From: Varibaculum cambriense DSM 15806
GTDB lineage: Bacteria; Actinomycetota; Actinomycetes; Actinomycetales; Actinomycetaceae
NCBI RefSeq assembly: GCF_000420065.1
Contig: NZ_ATUF01000002.1
Coordinates: forward strand, 186,001 to 250,000
Reading direction: 5' to 3'
DNA length: 64,000 nucleotides
A program made the position numbers and the translations under genes. A model generated the notes under the pieces. That model did no database searches, had not been told where the DNA came from, and worked only from the letters and a program-made list of their open reading frames with translations. Within the stretch, counting starts at the first letter, position 1. Every line of letters begins with the position of its first letter. Of this stretch, positions 9,317 to 17,819 are shown piece after piece.

Positions 9317-9420
9317 ATTGTAAGCCACGTTCGCCAGTTTAGTAGATGATGCAAAGGAACCTAAACCGCGCCGTTCTAGCAGGAGTGGGAGAAGACACGA
9401 ACTTAGGTTGGGCAGGGGGA
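9317..9420 (-). other. proS leader region
   Basis: These 104 bases lie between the proS start and palindromic element A copy 2. They carry an open frame continuous with proS but without family similarity. If proS is read from a promoter near ispG, the palindromic elements at 9421-9685 would lie in its 5' untranslated leader. I see no T-box-type specifier or antiterminator sequence. Confidence 0.35.
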
Positions 9421-9514
9421 GGATTGGGTTTATCCGAGTGGGCGCGGTGGGCATAAGAATTCGGGAAACGCCGCTACGTTTTCCGAATTCTTGGGCGGGA
9501 GGAAAAACCAATCC
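9421..9514. repeat. Nested palindromic element A, copy 2
   Basis: A 94-base element that is a clear relative of 6733-6822. The inner hairpin (AAGAATTCGG and complement) and both internal loops are nearly identical. The outer arms are different in sequence, GGATTGG and CCAATCC, but still perfectly complementary. This compensatory change argues that the paired structure is what is maintained. It lies in the ispG/proS gap. Confidence 0.88.
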
Positions 9515-9519
9515 TCCCC

Positions 9520-9685
9520 GCGGGAAAAGATGCGAGAGGGGAACGCTATTAAGCGCGTGAGCAGATTTATGCCGAAGGGTAGGCTCCGGGCGTTAAATCC
9601 GTGAAAATGCCAAGGCATTTTCTGGATTTTGGGGCGTGAGGCAAAATCTGCTCACGCGCATTACTGATCCCTTAGGCTTTCCCGC
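9520..9685. repeat. Palindromic element B, copy 2, enclosing an A element
   Basis: The outer arms are GCGGGAAA (9520-9527) and TTTCCCGC (9678-9685). The left flank AAGATGCGAGAGGGG and the right flank CCCTTAGGCTTTCCC parallel element B copy 1 (AAGATACGAGAGGGG; CCCGAGTGCTTTCCC). The interior, a small hairpin in copy 1, is here occupied by element A copy 3. It starts five bases after element A copy 2 and ends 15 bases before the ispG stop. Confidence 0.65.
9553..9659. repeat. Nested palindromic element A, copy 3 (divergent)
   Basis: The outer arms are a perfect 16-bp pair (GCGCGTGAGCAGATTT at 9553-9568 with its complement at 9644-9659). The inner hairpin is AAATCC...GAAAATGCC with GGCATTTTC...GGATTT. 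The stems are unlike copies 1 and 2, but the internal loops align: TTTATGCCGAAGGGTAGG on the left and TTGGGGCGTGAGGCAAAA on the right. The GCC/GGC pair here replaces CC/GG in the others, another compensatory change. Confidence 0.8.
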
Positions 9686-9700
9686 TCCTGCCTAACTAGG

Positions 9701-10849
9701 CTAGGCGATTACCTCAACTTCGCCGGAGCCTTCTTCTAAGCCTAGCAGCTCGGCTTGGCGATGCGCCTCCGCAATCAGGGTGGGCACGATTTCTTCCTCG
9801 GGAACCGTCTTGATCACTTTGCCTTTGATAAAGATCTTCCCTTTGCCGTTACCGCTGGCTACCCCCAGATCGGCTTCACGCGCCTCGCCGGGGCCGTTTA
9901 CAACACACCCCATCACCGCTACTCGCAACGGCACTTTGATCTCGTCTTTCAGGGCATCAGTAACGGCGTTTGCCAACTGGTAAACATCAACTTGGGCGCG
10001 CCCGCAAGACGGGCAGGAAACAATCTCCAGGGTGCGTTCTTTTAGCCCCATCGACTGCAGGATTTCGATGCCGACTTTGATTTCTTCCACCGGGTCAGCC
10101 GACAGCGACACCCGGATAGTATCCCCGATACCTTGGCGCAACAGCGCACCAAAGGCGGTCGCCGATTTAATAGTGCCTTGGAAAGCCGGTCCCGCCTCGG
10201 TTACTCCCAGGTGCAGCGGCCAATCCCCCATTTCGCTCAGCAGCTCGTAGGCGCGAATCATAGTTACCGGGTCATGATGTTTAACCGAGATCGCAAAGTC
10301 GTGAAAATCGTATTGCTCAAAGAGCCGCGCCTCATTAACCGCCGATTCTGCTAAGGCTTCCGGGGTGGCTTTGCCGTGGCGCGCCATTACCCTGGGGTCG
10401 AGAGAACCGGCATTGATCCCAATCCGCAACGCGGTGCCGTGCTGGCGGGCACATTTGGTGATTTCTTCTACCTGGTCATCGAATTTGCGGATATTTCCGG
10501 GGTTAACCCGCACCCCGGCGCAGCCGCCTTCAATTGCGGCGAACACATATTTGGGCTGGAAGTGGATGTCGGCAACTACCGGAATAGTAGATTTTTGGGC
10601 GATTATAGGCAGCGCCTGGGCATCATCGGCACTAGGGCAGGCGACCCGCACAATATCGCAACCAGCGGCGGTCAACGCCGCTATCTGCTGCAAGGTAGCC
10701 CCAATATCGGTAGTTTTGGTGGTGCACATAGATTGCACACTGATGGGGGCATCTCCCCCAATAGCTACGCTTCCACAATGGATCTTGCGAGTTTCTTTCC
10801 GCGGGAAACCCATCGGTTTTACTTCCGGCATTCCTAGTTCAACACTCAC
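9701..10849 (-). CDS. ispG: 4-hydroxy-3-methylbut-2-enyl-diphosphate synthase (GcpE)
   Basis: A 382-residue iron-sulfur enzyme of the MEP isoprenoid pathway, converting MEcPP to HMBPP. The TIM-barrel N-terminal part begins with the family sequence [21 protein letters not shown]. The 4Fe-4S ligands are visible in [11 protein letters not shown] and in CVVNGPGEA, with the Glu of GEA as fourth ligand. The GTG at 10849 is the start. It lies downstream of dxr and the site-2 protease in the arrangement typical of actinobacteria, so isoprenoid genes are grouped. Confidence 0.97.
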   Translation of the reverse strand: MSVELGMPEVKPMGFPRKETRKIHCGSVAIGGDAPISVQSMCTTKTTDIGATLQQIAALTAAGCDIVRVACPSADDAQALPIIAQKSTIPVVADIHFQPKYVFAAIEGGCAGVRVNPGNIRKFDDQVEEITKCARQHGTALRIGINAGSLDPRVMARHGKATPEALAESAVNEARLFEQYDFHDFAISVKHHDPVTMIRAYELLSEMGDWPLHLGVTEAGPAFQGTIKSATAFGALLRQGIGDTIRVSLSADPVEEIKVGIEILQSMGLKERTLEIVSCPSCGRAQVDVYQLANAVTDALKDEIKVPLRVAVMGCVVNGPGEAREADLGVASGNGKGKIFIKGKVIKTVPEEEIVPTLIAEAHRQAELLGLEEGSGEVEVIA

Positions 10850-10987
10850 GTTCCTATTATGACGCTTTAGAGCGTTAAACCCCTACTTTCCCCAACCCTT
10901 CCCCCTCTACCTGCGCAGTTCCTCGCTGCATTTCGGGTATCCCGATAGGAATATCGCCAGGTCTACCGTTAGTAATATCGCCGGAGG

Positions 10988-12277
10988 CTACGGCAGGCGA
11001 ATCGGATCCACAATATCGGCCACCATCAGCAGCACTGTCATCGCAATCAACAGCCCCGCCACCACATAGGTTAAGGGCACGGCTTTTGCGGCATCGATGG
11101 GGCCGGGAGCGGGACGCGAACGCAGCCGGGCATAGCTGTTTTTGATTCCTTGCCAACAAGCGCCAGCAATATGTCCCCCATCTAAGGGCGGCAGCGGAAT
11201 CAGATTGAATACAAACAGCGCCATATTGAGCGAAGCTAGCAGAGAAAGCATTCCTCCGGCGCGGTCAGCAAAAGTAATTTGGGTGGCAGGAGCCGCTCCG
11301 ATTTCTCCGGCAATGCGCCCTACCCCCAGTACCGACATGATTCCGGAGCTATCGCGCGGAGTGTCGGTAAATACCGCAACCCCCACGTCCCAGACTGCTA
11401 CCGGAAGTTTTAAGACTACCGCCCCGGTTTGATAGAACATTTGCCACATGGTTTGCCCATAGGTGGCCAGCCCCGTGCTTTGCCGTACCGAACGCGCATA
11501 GAGGCCGGCTTTCCCCTCTACCCCGGAAAGCTGCAGGTCCAGAACTTCCCCACCACGCTGGACCGACACGGTGGCGTCACCATGGGTAGCCCCAGCATAT
11601 TTTCGCAGGTCTTCCCAGGTATTGATTTTTTTGCCATCCCAGGCGAGCAATTTATCTCCCGGTTTAATCCCGGCTTTGGCTCCCGGGGAAGGCTGGGCAC
11701 CTTCTTGAGCGCAATCAACCACTTGTCCTGACTTTAAGCAGACGGCTTTATCAACGGTGGTGGTGGGGGTGGCAATCCCAATCCCCAACATTGCTATCCC
11801 CATCAGCACAAACGATAAAAATAGGTTCATTACTGGCCCGCCAAACATTACCACCAGGCGGCGGGAAACCGGCAGGTTATAAAAGGCACGTTGACGCTGA
11901 GATAAAGGAATCTCGGAAAGCGAGGCGTCGCGGGCTTCCTGCGACCAGGTAGGAACCAAGTCTTCGGCTTGCTCCGCATCGAGGGCGCGTGCCTGGCGCA
12001 CTGAAAGTTTCTTGCCGTCCAGCTTGTAGCCGAATTGATCAGGGTCGCCCGGCCCGTACATTCCCAGGATGCGGCAATATCCCCCTAAGAGGAAGGCTTT
12101 AACGCCATACTCGGTTTCCCCGTGTTTACGGGAAAACAAGGTGGGGCCAAAACCAATCATGAATTGGGGAACTAACGCCCCGAACTTCTTAGCGGGCAAC
12201 AGATGCCCACATTCATGCAGGCCAATAGAGATAATCAGCCCGATAACTAGAATTATTATGCCCAGCAAAAACGCCAT
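10988..12277 (-). CDS. rip: Site-2 intramembrane zinc metalloprotease (M50, Rip/RseP type)
   Basis: A 429-residue membrane protease that cleaves transmembrane substrates such as anti-sigma factors. The zinc motif HECGH lies in the first helix (about residue 22). A PDZ-like domain follows in the middle (about 190-260, GIKPGDKLLAWDGKKI). The second metal site is in NLIPLPPLDGGHIAG near residue 360. A charged 60-residue segment after the first helices (with SVRQARALDAEQAEDLVPTW) is typical of actinobacterial members. It starts 9 bases after the dxr stop, so the two are co-transcribed. Substrates cannot be read from sequence. Confidence 0.92.
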   Translation of the reverse strand: MAFLLGIIILVIGLIISIGLHECGHLLPAKKFGALVPQFMIGFGPTLFSRKHGETEYGVKAFLLGGYCRILGMYGPGDPDQFGYKLDGKKLSVRQARALDAEQAEDLVPTWSQEARDASLSEIPLSQRQRAFYNLPVSRRLVVMFGGPVMNLFLSFVLMGIAMLGIGIATPTTTVDKAVCLKSGQVVDCAQEGAQPSPGAKAGIKPGDKLLAWDGKKINTWEDLRKYAGATHGDATVSVQRGGEVLDLQLSGVEGKAGLYARSVRQSTGLATYGQTMWQMFYQTGAVVLKLPVAVWDVGVAVFTDTPRDSSGIMSVLGVGRIAGEIGAAPATQITFADRAGGMLSLLASLNMALFVFNLIPLPPLDGGHIAGACWQGIKNSYARLRSRPAPGPIDAAKAVPLTYVVAGLLIAMTVLLMVADIVDPIRLP

Positions 12278-12286
12278 AGGGATACC

Positions 12287-13501
12287 CTACCTAGCGTTCA
12301 TGACAATTTGCTGAGCCTTACTCTTAGCCCAGGTTTGTGCTTCCATAATTTGGGCTAAATCCGGATTATCAATGCCGGTATGTTCGGCTAATACTTGCGC
12401 TAAAGAATCCACTATTTGCAGGTAGGGCAAGTTTCCATCCAGGAATGCATCTACGAATACTTCATTGGCGGCGTTATAGACCGCCGGATGGGAGGCGGAG
12501 GCCGCCACTGCCTGGCGCGCCAGCTTTATCGCTGGGAAAGTCTCGTGATCTACCGGTTCAAATGTCCATTGCTGAGCGCTGGTGAAATCCAGGGGGGTTA
12601 CGGTTTTTTCTAGGCGGGTGGGCCAATCTAGCCCCAGGGCAATCGGCAGACGCATATCGGGCGGGGAAGCCTGCAAAATAGTGGCCCCATCGCGCCAAGT
12701 CACCCCGGAGTGAATAATCGACTGGGGGTGAATCACCGGCACGATGTTCTCGGGTGCAACCTCAAACAGCAAGTGCGCTTCAATCAATTCCAAACCCTTA
12801 TTTACCAGGGTAGACGAGTTGATAGTTACCACCGGACCCATCGACCAGGTGGGGTGATTAAGGGCTTGCTGCGCGCTGACCTCAGCTAAATCCGCACGTT
12901 TCTTACCCCGGAAAGGCCCGCCGGAAGCAGTGAGGATAATCTGACTAACTTCACTGCAGCCATCCTGGTTTACACTAGTTAGCCCCTTATGGTGAACCCC
13001 GCTCGCCAAAGCCTGCGCAATCGCCGAATGTTCGGAGTCTACCGGTACGATCTGCCCGGGGCGCTGGCAGGCAGCTTTCACTAAGGCGCCGCCCACAATC
13101 AAAGATTCCTTGTTTGCCAGCGCTAAGGTAGCTCCGCTTTCCAAAGCGGCCAAAGTGGGAGCCAGGCCCACTCCGCCATTAATCCCATTGAGTACTACCG
13201 CTTCGCGGCTGGCTTTCCCCGCCACCCGAGCACTTGCGTCTTCCCCGGTTAGGATCTCGGGTTGATAGTTTTCGCCTCCCGGAAGTTCCGCAGCGAGCGC
13301 ACTGGCGAATTCCTCGCCCCTATCTTGGGAAATCGCCACCATCTCGGGGCGAAACTGGGCGGCTTGGCTGGCCAGTAAAGCTAGGTTAGCCCCGCCGGCG
13401 CTGAGAGCGCAGACACGAAACCGCTTAGAGTTTTGAGCGATTACCTCCAGTGCTTGAGTACCAATGGATCCGGTGGATCCCAAGATAAAAACGTCGCGCA
13501 C
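12287..13501 (-). CDS. dxr: 1-deoxy-D-xylulose-5-phosphate reductoisomerase
   Basis: A 404-residue NADPH enzyme that converts DXP to MEP, the first committed step of the MEP pathway. The N-terminal nucleotide-binding motif GSTGSIGTQALEVI is intact. Substrate and metal motifs are present: VDSEHSAI, ASGGPFRG and HPTWSMGPVVTINSSTLVNKG. The GTG at 13501 is the start. It is followed 9 bases later by the site-2 protease and then ispG. Confidence 0.97.
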   Translation of the reverse strand: MRDVFILGSTGSIGTQALEVIAQNSKRFRVCALSAGGANLALLASQAAQFRPEMVAISQDRGEEFASALAAELPGGENYQPEILTGEDASARVAGKASREAVVLNGINGGVGLAPTLAALESGATLALANKESLIVGGALVKAACQRPGQIVPVDSEHSAIAQALASGVHHKGLTSVNQDGCSEVSQIILTASGGPFRGKKRADLAEVSAQQALNHPTWSMGPVVTINSSTLVNKGLELIEAHLLFEVAPENIVPVIHPQSIIHSGVTWRDGATILQASPPDMRLPIALGLDWPTRLEKTVTPLDFTSAQQWTFEPVDHETFPAIKLARQAVAASASHPAVYNAANEVFVDAFLDGNLPYLQIVDSLAQVLAEHTGIDNPDLAQIMEAQTWAKSKAQQIVMNAR

Positions 13502-13554
13502 TGTCCCTCCCCGATTGAAAAATATTTTGCTGGCTGGTAGCCGAACTTAAATGC

Positions 13555-14106
13555 TTATTCCACCGCGAGCAGGACTTCTACTGCGCGCGAGAGATAGGCG
13601 TCGACTACGCCCTCTTTATAAGCTTTTTCATTCTTAGCGGTTTTGAAAGTGGCGTTGCGAATCTCGGCAGAAGTAATCCCCTCGTCCGAATCGAAATACT
13701 GTGCCAGCCGGTCAAGCAGCTCGTCTACCTGTACCGCGTCATAGCCTTTACCGTCCGGGTGGGCGAAGCGTTTGCCCCGCGGACGTAGCATCCGCGGATA
13801 GAGAGTGGTTGCCCGCTGCGCCACCCGCTCCATCCAGGCTTGGGAACCGTTAACTGCCACGTTATCGGCGCGATCCCGGCGCACGAAGGCGGCCTCTAGG
13901 CGATCCATCGCCTGGTCGATCGCGCTAGTTTGATAGCCGCGTCGTACCAGGTCAAAATGGGCACCCCGCACCTGGGCAGCCGAAAACTTTTCCGCCGGCA
14001 CCCCACCCTCATAGGCCTTGCGGGCATCAGCAAAAAACTCGTCTACTTGGGACGGGTCATATCCGCGGGTAAAAAAACCGGCTCGCGGGAAATTGGTCTC
14101 ACTCAC
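13555..14106 (-). CDS. DivIVA-domain-like protein with an internal duplication
   Basis: A 183-residue protein with DivIVA-type motifs, a family that marks poles and division sites. Two related halves are visible. The first has RGYDPSQVDEFF (14-25) followed by FSAAQVRGAHFDLVRRGY (41-58). The second has KGYDAVQVDELL (120-131) followed by ITSAEIRNATFKTAKNEKAY (144-163). No long coiled-coil tail is present, so it is not the main DivIVA/Wag31. The GTG start overlaps the rlmN stop by 8 bases, which implies coupled translation. Its function here is unknown. Confidence 0.7.
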   Translation of the reverse strand: MSETNFPRAGFFTRGYDPSQVDEFFADARKAYEGGVPAEKFSAAQVRGAHFDLVRRGYQTSAIDQAMDRLEAAFVRRDRADNVAVNGSQAWMERVAQRATTLYPRMLRPRGKRFAHPDGKGYDAVQVDELLDRLAQYFDSDEGITSAEIRNATFKTAKNEKAYKEGVVDAYLSRAVEVLLAVE

Positions 14107-15427
14107 TTCCCAGCCTCTCCTTCATAGATTTAGTTGCCAATTGGCCACATGCTCCGTCAATATCCTGTCCGCGGGTATCACGGATAGTGGTAGTGATACC
14201 TTTACTTTCCAGAGTATCCACAAATTCTGCTTGGACGCGGGATTCACTCGCCGTCCAGATCGATCCGGGAGTGGGATTTAGCGGAATTGGGTTCACATGT
14301 GCCCAGCCGCGTCCGCGGGCATTCAGCAAATCTGCCAGCAGCCCCGCCCTCCAGGCTTGATCATTCATATTCTTAATCAGGGCGTATTCGATGGAGACCC
14401 GCCTGCCGGTAGCTTGAAAATATTCGTAAGCCGCATCTAGCAGTTCACTGACTTTAAAGCGCGAGTTCAAAGGAATCAGTTGGTCACGCAGTTCATCATC
14501 GGGGGCATGTAGTGAAATCGCCAAGGTGACCGGGATTTTTTCTGCCGTGAGTTTTTTGATTCCCGGCACTAGTCCCACCGTGGAAACCGTGATTCCCCGC
14601 GCCGACATCCCGAATCCTTCCGGCGGATCAGCTATCAGGCGGCGCACCGCGCCCAGTACTGCCCGATAGTTCACCATTGGCTCGCCCATCCCCATAAACA
14701 CCACATTGGAGAGGTGGCAGGGATCCCCGCCCAGTTCGCCCTCTTCACAGGCTTTACGTGCCAGGCGCACCTGTTCCACGATTTCGGCGGTAGAAAGATT
14801 GCGGGTCAGCCCCATCTGTCCGGTAGCACAAAATGGGCAGGCCATTCCGCATCCCACCTCGCAAGAAATACAGAGGGTAGCGCGGGAGGGGTAGCGCATT
14901 AGCACTGATTCGACTTCGGCGCCGTCAAAAAGCCGCCAGAGGTATTTGCGGGTCATCCCTTGGTCACCGCTGCGCACCACTACTTGTTCAACTAGCGGCG
15001 GAAAAGCCAGATCCGTGAGTTCTTCTCGTCCTTTAGCGGGCAGATCCGACATTACCTGGGGATCGGTAGTCAGGTGGGTGAAATAGTGACGCGATAACTG
15101 GTCGGCGCGAAAAGCTGGAAAACCGGCCTCTTTTAGCAACTGTTTGCGTCCCGCCAGGTCAAAATCGGCCAGATGCGCCTGCGGTTTGGCTCGTCTAGTT
15201 GCTTGAAAACGCAATACCGGACGCGCATCCGGGCTGCTAGCACCCTCGGGGGCTTGATCGGTGGGCATTACTTGGGCAGGATCGCGCCGGGGCTTAGCGC
15301 GGCGCATCAACTCTTTATCACCAGCGGAGCCAGTAGTATTACTGGCAGAGGCAGCGCCCTTAAAAGGTGTACGCCCTCTGCTGGGTTTCCGCTTCTCACC
15401 CGATCCGGGTTGCTTTAGCTTTGCCAT
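14099..15427 (-). CDS. rlmN: 23S rRNA (adenine-2503-C2)-methyltransferase
   Basis: A 442-residue radical-SAM enzyme that methylates C2 of A2503 in 23S rRNA and A37 in some tRNAs. The 4Fe-4S radical-SAM motif is in EVGCGMACPFCATGQMG (Cx3Cx2C). Further family motifs are NVVFMGMGEPMVNY and SLHAPDDELRDQLIP. The two catalytic cysteines are expected in the GMACPFC region's partner, near DIDGACGQLA at the C-terminus. The first ~75 residues are a basic, low-complexity extension rich in Lys, Arg and Pro, longer than in E. coli. Confidence 0.95.
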   Translation of the reverse strand: MAKLKQPGSGEKRKPSRGRTPFKGAASASNTTGSAGDKELMRRAKPRRDPAQVMPTDQAPEGASSPDARPVLRFQATRRAKPQAHLADFDLAGRKQLLKEAGFPAFRADQLSRHYFTHLTTDPQVMSDLPAKGREELTDLAFPPLVEQVVVRSGDQGMTRKYLWRLFDGAEVESVLMRYPSRATLCISCEVGCGMACPFCATGQMGLTRNLSTAEIVEQVRLARKACEEGELGGDPCHLSNVVFMGMGEPMVNYRAVLGAVRRLIADPPEGFGMSARGITVSTVGLVPGIKKLTAEKIPVTLAISLHAPDDELRDQLIPLNSRFKVSELLDAAYEYFQATGRRVSIEYALIKNMNDQAWRAGLLADLLNARGRGWAHVNPIPLNPTPGSIWTASESRVQAEFVDTLESKGITTTIRDTRGQDIDGACGQLATKSMKERLGSE

Positions 15428-15445
15428 TTATATTTTTCGCGCCCC

Positions 15446-16336
15446 CTAAAAGATCCCCAGGGACACTAGGAAAAACAGAGGCACGGTGATTAGCAGCGAG
15501 TCCAGACGATCCATTACTCCGCCATGACCCGGCAGTAAGTTACCCATGTCTTTTAGCTGCAAATCCCGTTTAATCAGGGATTCTCCTAAATCACCACAGG
15601 TGGCAATAATAGGAGTCAGAACCCCCAGCACCCCGATTGCCCAAAGCGGAGTTCCGGTCACCCAAACCGCGATTGCAGCGGCCACCGTGCACATCACTAC
15701 CGAACCGGCGAACCCTTCCCAAGATTTGGCCGGAGACACCGCTGGAGCCATGGGGTGCTTGCCTTTAAGCGCCCCCGCCGCGTAGCCCCCAATATCGTTA
15801 CAGATGGTGATCACTATCCACACGATAATCGGGGCAGGATGATGCGGATTATGCAGCATAATCACCACGAACGAGGCCAAGAACGGCAGATAGATGGCGA
15901 CAAAACTAGTCACCAGCAGGTCACGGGTGGCATGCTTGGAAGGACCACTGCTCAGACGCCAGATAGCGCAGGCGATCAAAGTAGCTAGTAGCGCCGCCCA
16001 TACCCCCTCGGGTCCGAGCAGGTAGGCGCATAGCAGCATCCCGATACTGCCTACCACTAGGGGCGGCAAACATAGTTTGACTTTAATCCGGGATACGGCG
16101 GTCGCCATTTCCACTTCCGCCATCACTGCCACTACCATAATGAACACCAAGAAAAATACCGGTGGTGCCAGCAGCATCGCTAACGCCAAGACGCCAAGGC
16201 CTACCCCTACCGCAATTGAGGCGGGTAGGTTACGTCCTGCCCGCGACTTTTTCGGTTTTGCGGGAGGATTCTGGGTAGGTTCTGGGTTCATTAAAGACGC
16301 AGATCCCTCGCGTCCGGCGGGGGGATGAGGATTCAA
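15446..16336 (-). CDS. cdsA: Phosphatidate cytidylyltransferase
   Basis: A 296-residue membrane enzyme that makes CDP-diacylglycerol from phosphatidate and CTP. The family signature is complete (SLIKRDLQLKDMGNLLPGHG, then GVMDRLDSLL), preceded by SPAKSWEGFAGS. About eight membrane segments span residues 35-290. The TTG at 16336 is taken as start: it follows the frr stop directly and has GGAG 6 bases upstream. An ATG at 16291 is an alternative giving 281 residues. Confidence 0.94.
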   Translation of the reverse strand: MNPHPPAGREGSASLMNPEPTQNPPAKPKKSRAGRNLPASIAVGVGLGVLALAMLLAPPVFFLVFIMVVAVMAEVEMATAVSRIKVKLCLPPLVVGSIGMLLCAYLLGPEGVWAALLATLIACAIWRLSSGPSKHATRDLLVTSFVAIYLPFLASFVVIMLHNPHHPAPIIVWIVITICNDIGGYAAGALKGKHPMAPAVSPAKSWEGFAGSVVMCTVAAAIAVWVTGTPLWAIGVLGVLTPIIATCGDLGESLIKRDLQLKDMGNLLPGHGGVMDRLDSLLITVPLFFLVSLGIF

Positions 16337-16894
16337 CTACATCTCCATTAGTTCTTTTTCTTTGGCTTCCAACAGGGCATCCATAGCGTCTACCTGTTTC
16401 TTAGTTAAAGCTTCGATTTCTTTTTCGGCGCGTGCCACTTCGTCCTCGCCGGCCTCGCCATCTTTCTTGAGCTTGCCCAGCTGATCCATAGCTTTACGGC
16501 GAATACCGCGAATGGTAACCCGCCCTTCCTCGGCCTTTTGTCCCGCTAGTTTCACGTAGTCCCGGCGGCGCTCCTCAGTAAGTTCCGGAAGGGTCACCCG
16601 GATATGGTTGCCTTCATCGGTGGGGTTAACTCCCAGGTCGCTGTCCCGCACTGCCTTGATGACGTCGTTGGTAGAGGACTTATCATAGGGGGCGATCAGC
16701 ACGGTGCGCGGCTCCGGGATATTAATGGTAGCCAGTTGCTGCAAGGGCGTAGGCGCCCCATAGTACTCCACCAAAATTGGGTTGAACATGGCGGCATTGG
16801 CTCGCCCGGTGCGAATCGCGGTGAACTCTTCCCGGGAAAACTCGATGGCTTTTTCCATCTTGTCCTCGGCTTCGAGCAGAATATCGTCAATCAC
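16337..16894 (-). CDS. frr: Ribosome recycling factor
   Basis: A 185-residue protein that with EF-G splits post-termination ribosomes. Full length, with the characteristic N-terminal EFTAIRTGRANAAMFNPI and the C-terminal GEDEVARAEKEIEALTKK helix. The GTG at 16894 has an AAGGAGTAAC site upstream. It lies 4 bases after pyrH, in the standard order pyrH-frr-cdsA. Confidence 0.98.
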   Translation of the reverse strand: MIDDILLEAEDKMEKAIEFSREEFTAIRTGRANAAMFNPILVEYYGAPTPLQQLATINIPEPRTVLIAPYDKSSTNDVIKAVRDSDLGVNPTDEGNHIRVTLPELTEERRRDYVKLAGQKAEEGRVTIRGIRRKAMDQLGKLKKDGEAGEDEVARAEKEIEALTKKQVDAMDALLEAKEKELMEM

Positions 16895-16898
16895 TTGG

Positions 16899-17633
16899 TT
16901 ACTCCTTGTCAGCAGAAACTAATGTACCGATTGTCTCACCTAGCAGCGCTGAAGTAACGCTGCCGGGCTCAGACATTCCAAATACCCGCGTATTTAGGTG
17001 GTTATCCATACAGAGGCTGAAAGCAGTGGCATCCATAACCTTCAGTTCCTTCTGTAAGGCTTCTTGGTAGGTAAGGTGGTCAAAGCGGGTGGCAGTGGGA
17101 TCGCTCTTCGGGTCTGCACTATAAACCCCATCAACCCCGTTTTTACCTACTAACAGCTCTTGGCAATGGGTTTCGAGGGCGCGCTGGGCGCTCACGGTGT
17201 CGGTAGAAAAGAACGGTAATCCCGATCCGGCACCGAAGATCACTACTCGACCTTTCTCCATATGGCGTACTGCCTTTAAGGGGATATAGGGTTCAGCGAT
17301 TTGCCCCATAGTGATCGCGGTCTGCACCCGAGTGGTTACGCCTGCCTGTTCTAGCAGATCCTGCAAGGCCAGGGAGTTCATTACCGTTCCGAGCATTCCC
17401 ATATAGTCGGCACGCGCCCGATCAAGACCGCGCTGGGATAGTTCTGCTCCCCGGAAAAAGTTTCCGCCGCCGACTACCACTGCGACTTGGACTCCTTGCT
17501 CGACTGCCGCCCCAATCTGGTGAGCTACCGAGTTGATTACGTCCAGATCCATGCCGACCTGTCCGCCCCCAAAGACTTCGCCGGATACTTTCAGCATCAC
17601 TCTGCGTTGTTTACTTCCGACTTTCTGGTTCAC
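16899..17633 (-). CDS. pyrH: Uridylate kinase
   Basis: A 244-residue cytosolic UMP kinase of the amino-acid-kinase fold, making UDP for nucleotide and wall-precursor synthesis. Motifs include [13 protein letters not shown] at the N-terminus, [14 protein letters not shown], and [17 protein letters not shown]. The start is a GTG at 17633, with AAGGGGATAAGG upstream. A terminator lies between tsf and this gene, so a separate promoter or partial readthrough is likely. Confidence 0.97.
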   Translation of the reverse strand: MNQKVGSKQRRVMLKVSGEVFGGGQVGMDLDVINSVAHQIGAAVEQGVQVAVVVGGGNFFRGAELSQRGLDRARADYMGMLGTVMNSLALQDLLEQAGVTTRVQTAITMGQIAEPYIPLKAVRHMEKGRVVIFGAGSGLPFFSTDTVSAQRALETHCQELLVGKNGVDGVYSADPKSDPTATRFDHLTYQEALQKELKVMDATAFSLCMDNHLNTRVFGMSEPGSVTSALLGETIGTLVSADKE

Positions 17634-17766
17634 CCTTATCCCCTTAATATTGTTGTTTCCTTGCGGGCAGCACGCCTGTTACTACCTTAACCCGAAGCAC
17701 TGAACCTGGGGTGCTTCTCCCCGAGATCTTGTTGTTATTGGAGCAAATCTATTTTTACCGACTGGA

Positions 17767-17816
17767 TATAAAGAGGTGGCCTCAGGATTTTATTTTCCTG
17801 AGGCCACCTCTTTATA
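17767..17816 (-). terminator. Terminator after tsf
   Basis: A perfect 21-bp stem (17767-17787 with 17796-17816) with the T-rich loop TTTTATTT begins 4 bases past the tsf stop. There is no long T-run beyond the stem, so it may act as an attenuator between rpsB-tsf and pyrH-frr-cdsA. Confidence 0.8.
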
Positions 17817-17819
17817 TGC

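Noticed and set aside
9317-9511. N-terminal extension of proS by 65 residues
   Set aside because: The family start matches the ATG at 9316, and the extension runs into a palindromic repeat with no similarity.
6733-9659. Ordinary Rho-independent terminators as the explanation of the palindromes
   Set aside because: The elements have two nested stems with conserved internal loops and no T-tracts; terminators elsewhere in the window are simple hairpins.
9317-9700. T-box riboswitch upstream of proS
   Set aside because: No specifier loop, T-box sequence or antiterminator can be drawn; the structures are nested palindromes shared with an unrelated gap.
10875-11159. Small minus-strand gene between ispG and rip
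   Set aside because: It overlaps the C-terminus of the site-2 protease in another frame and has Ala/Arg/Gly-rich composition typical of a shadow.
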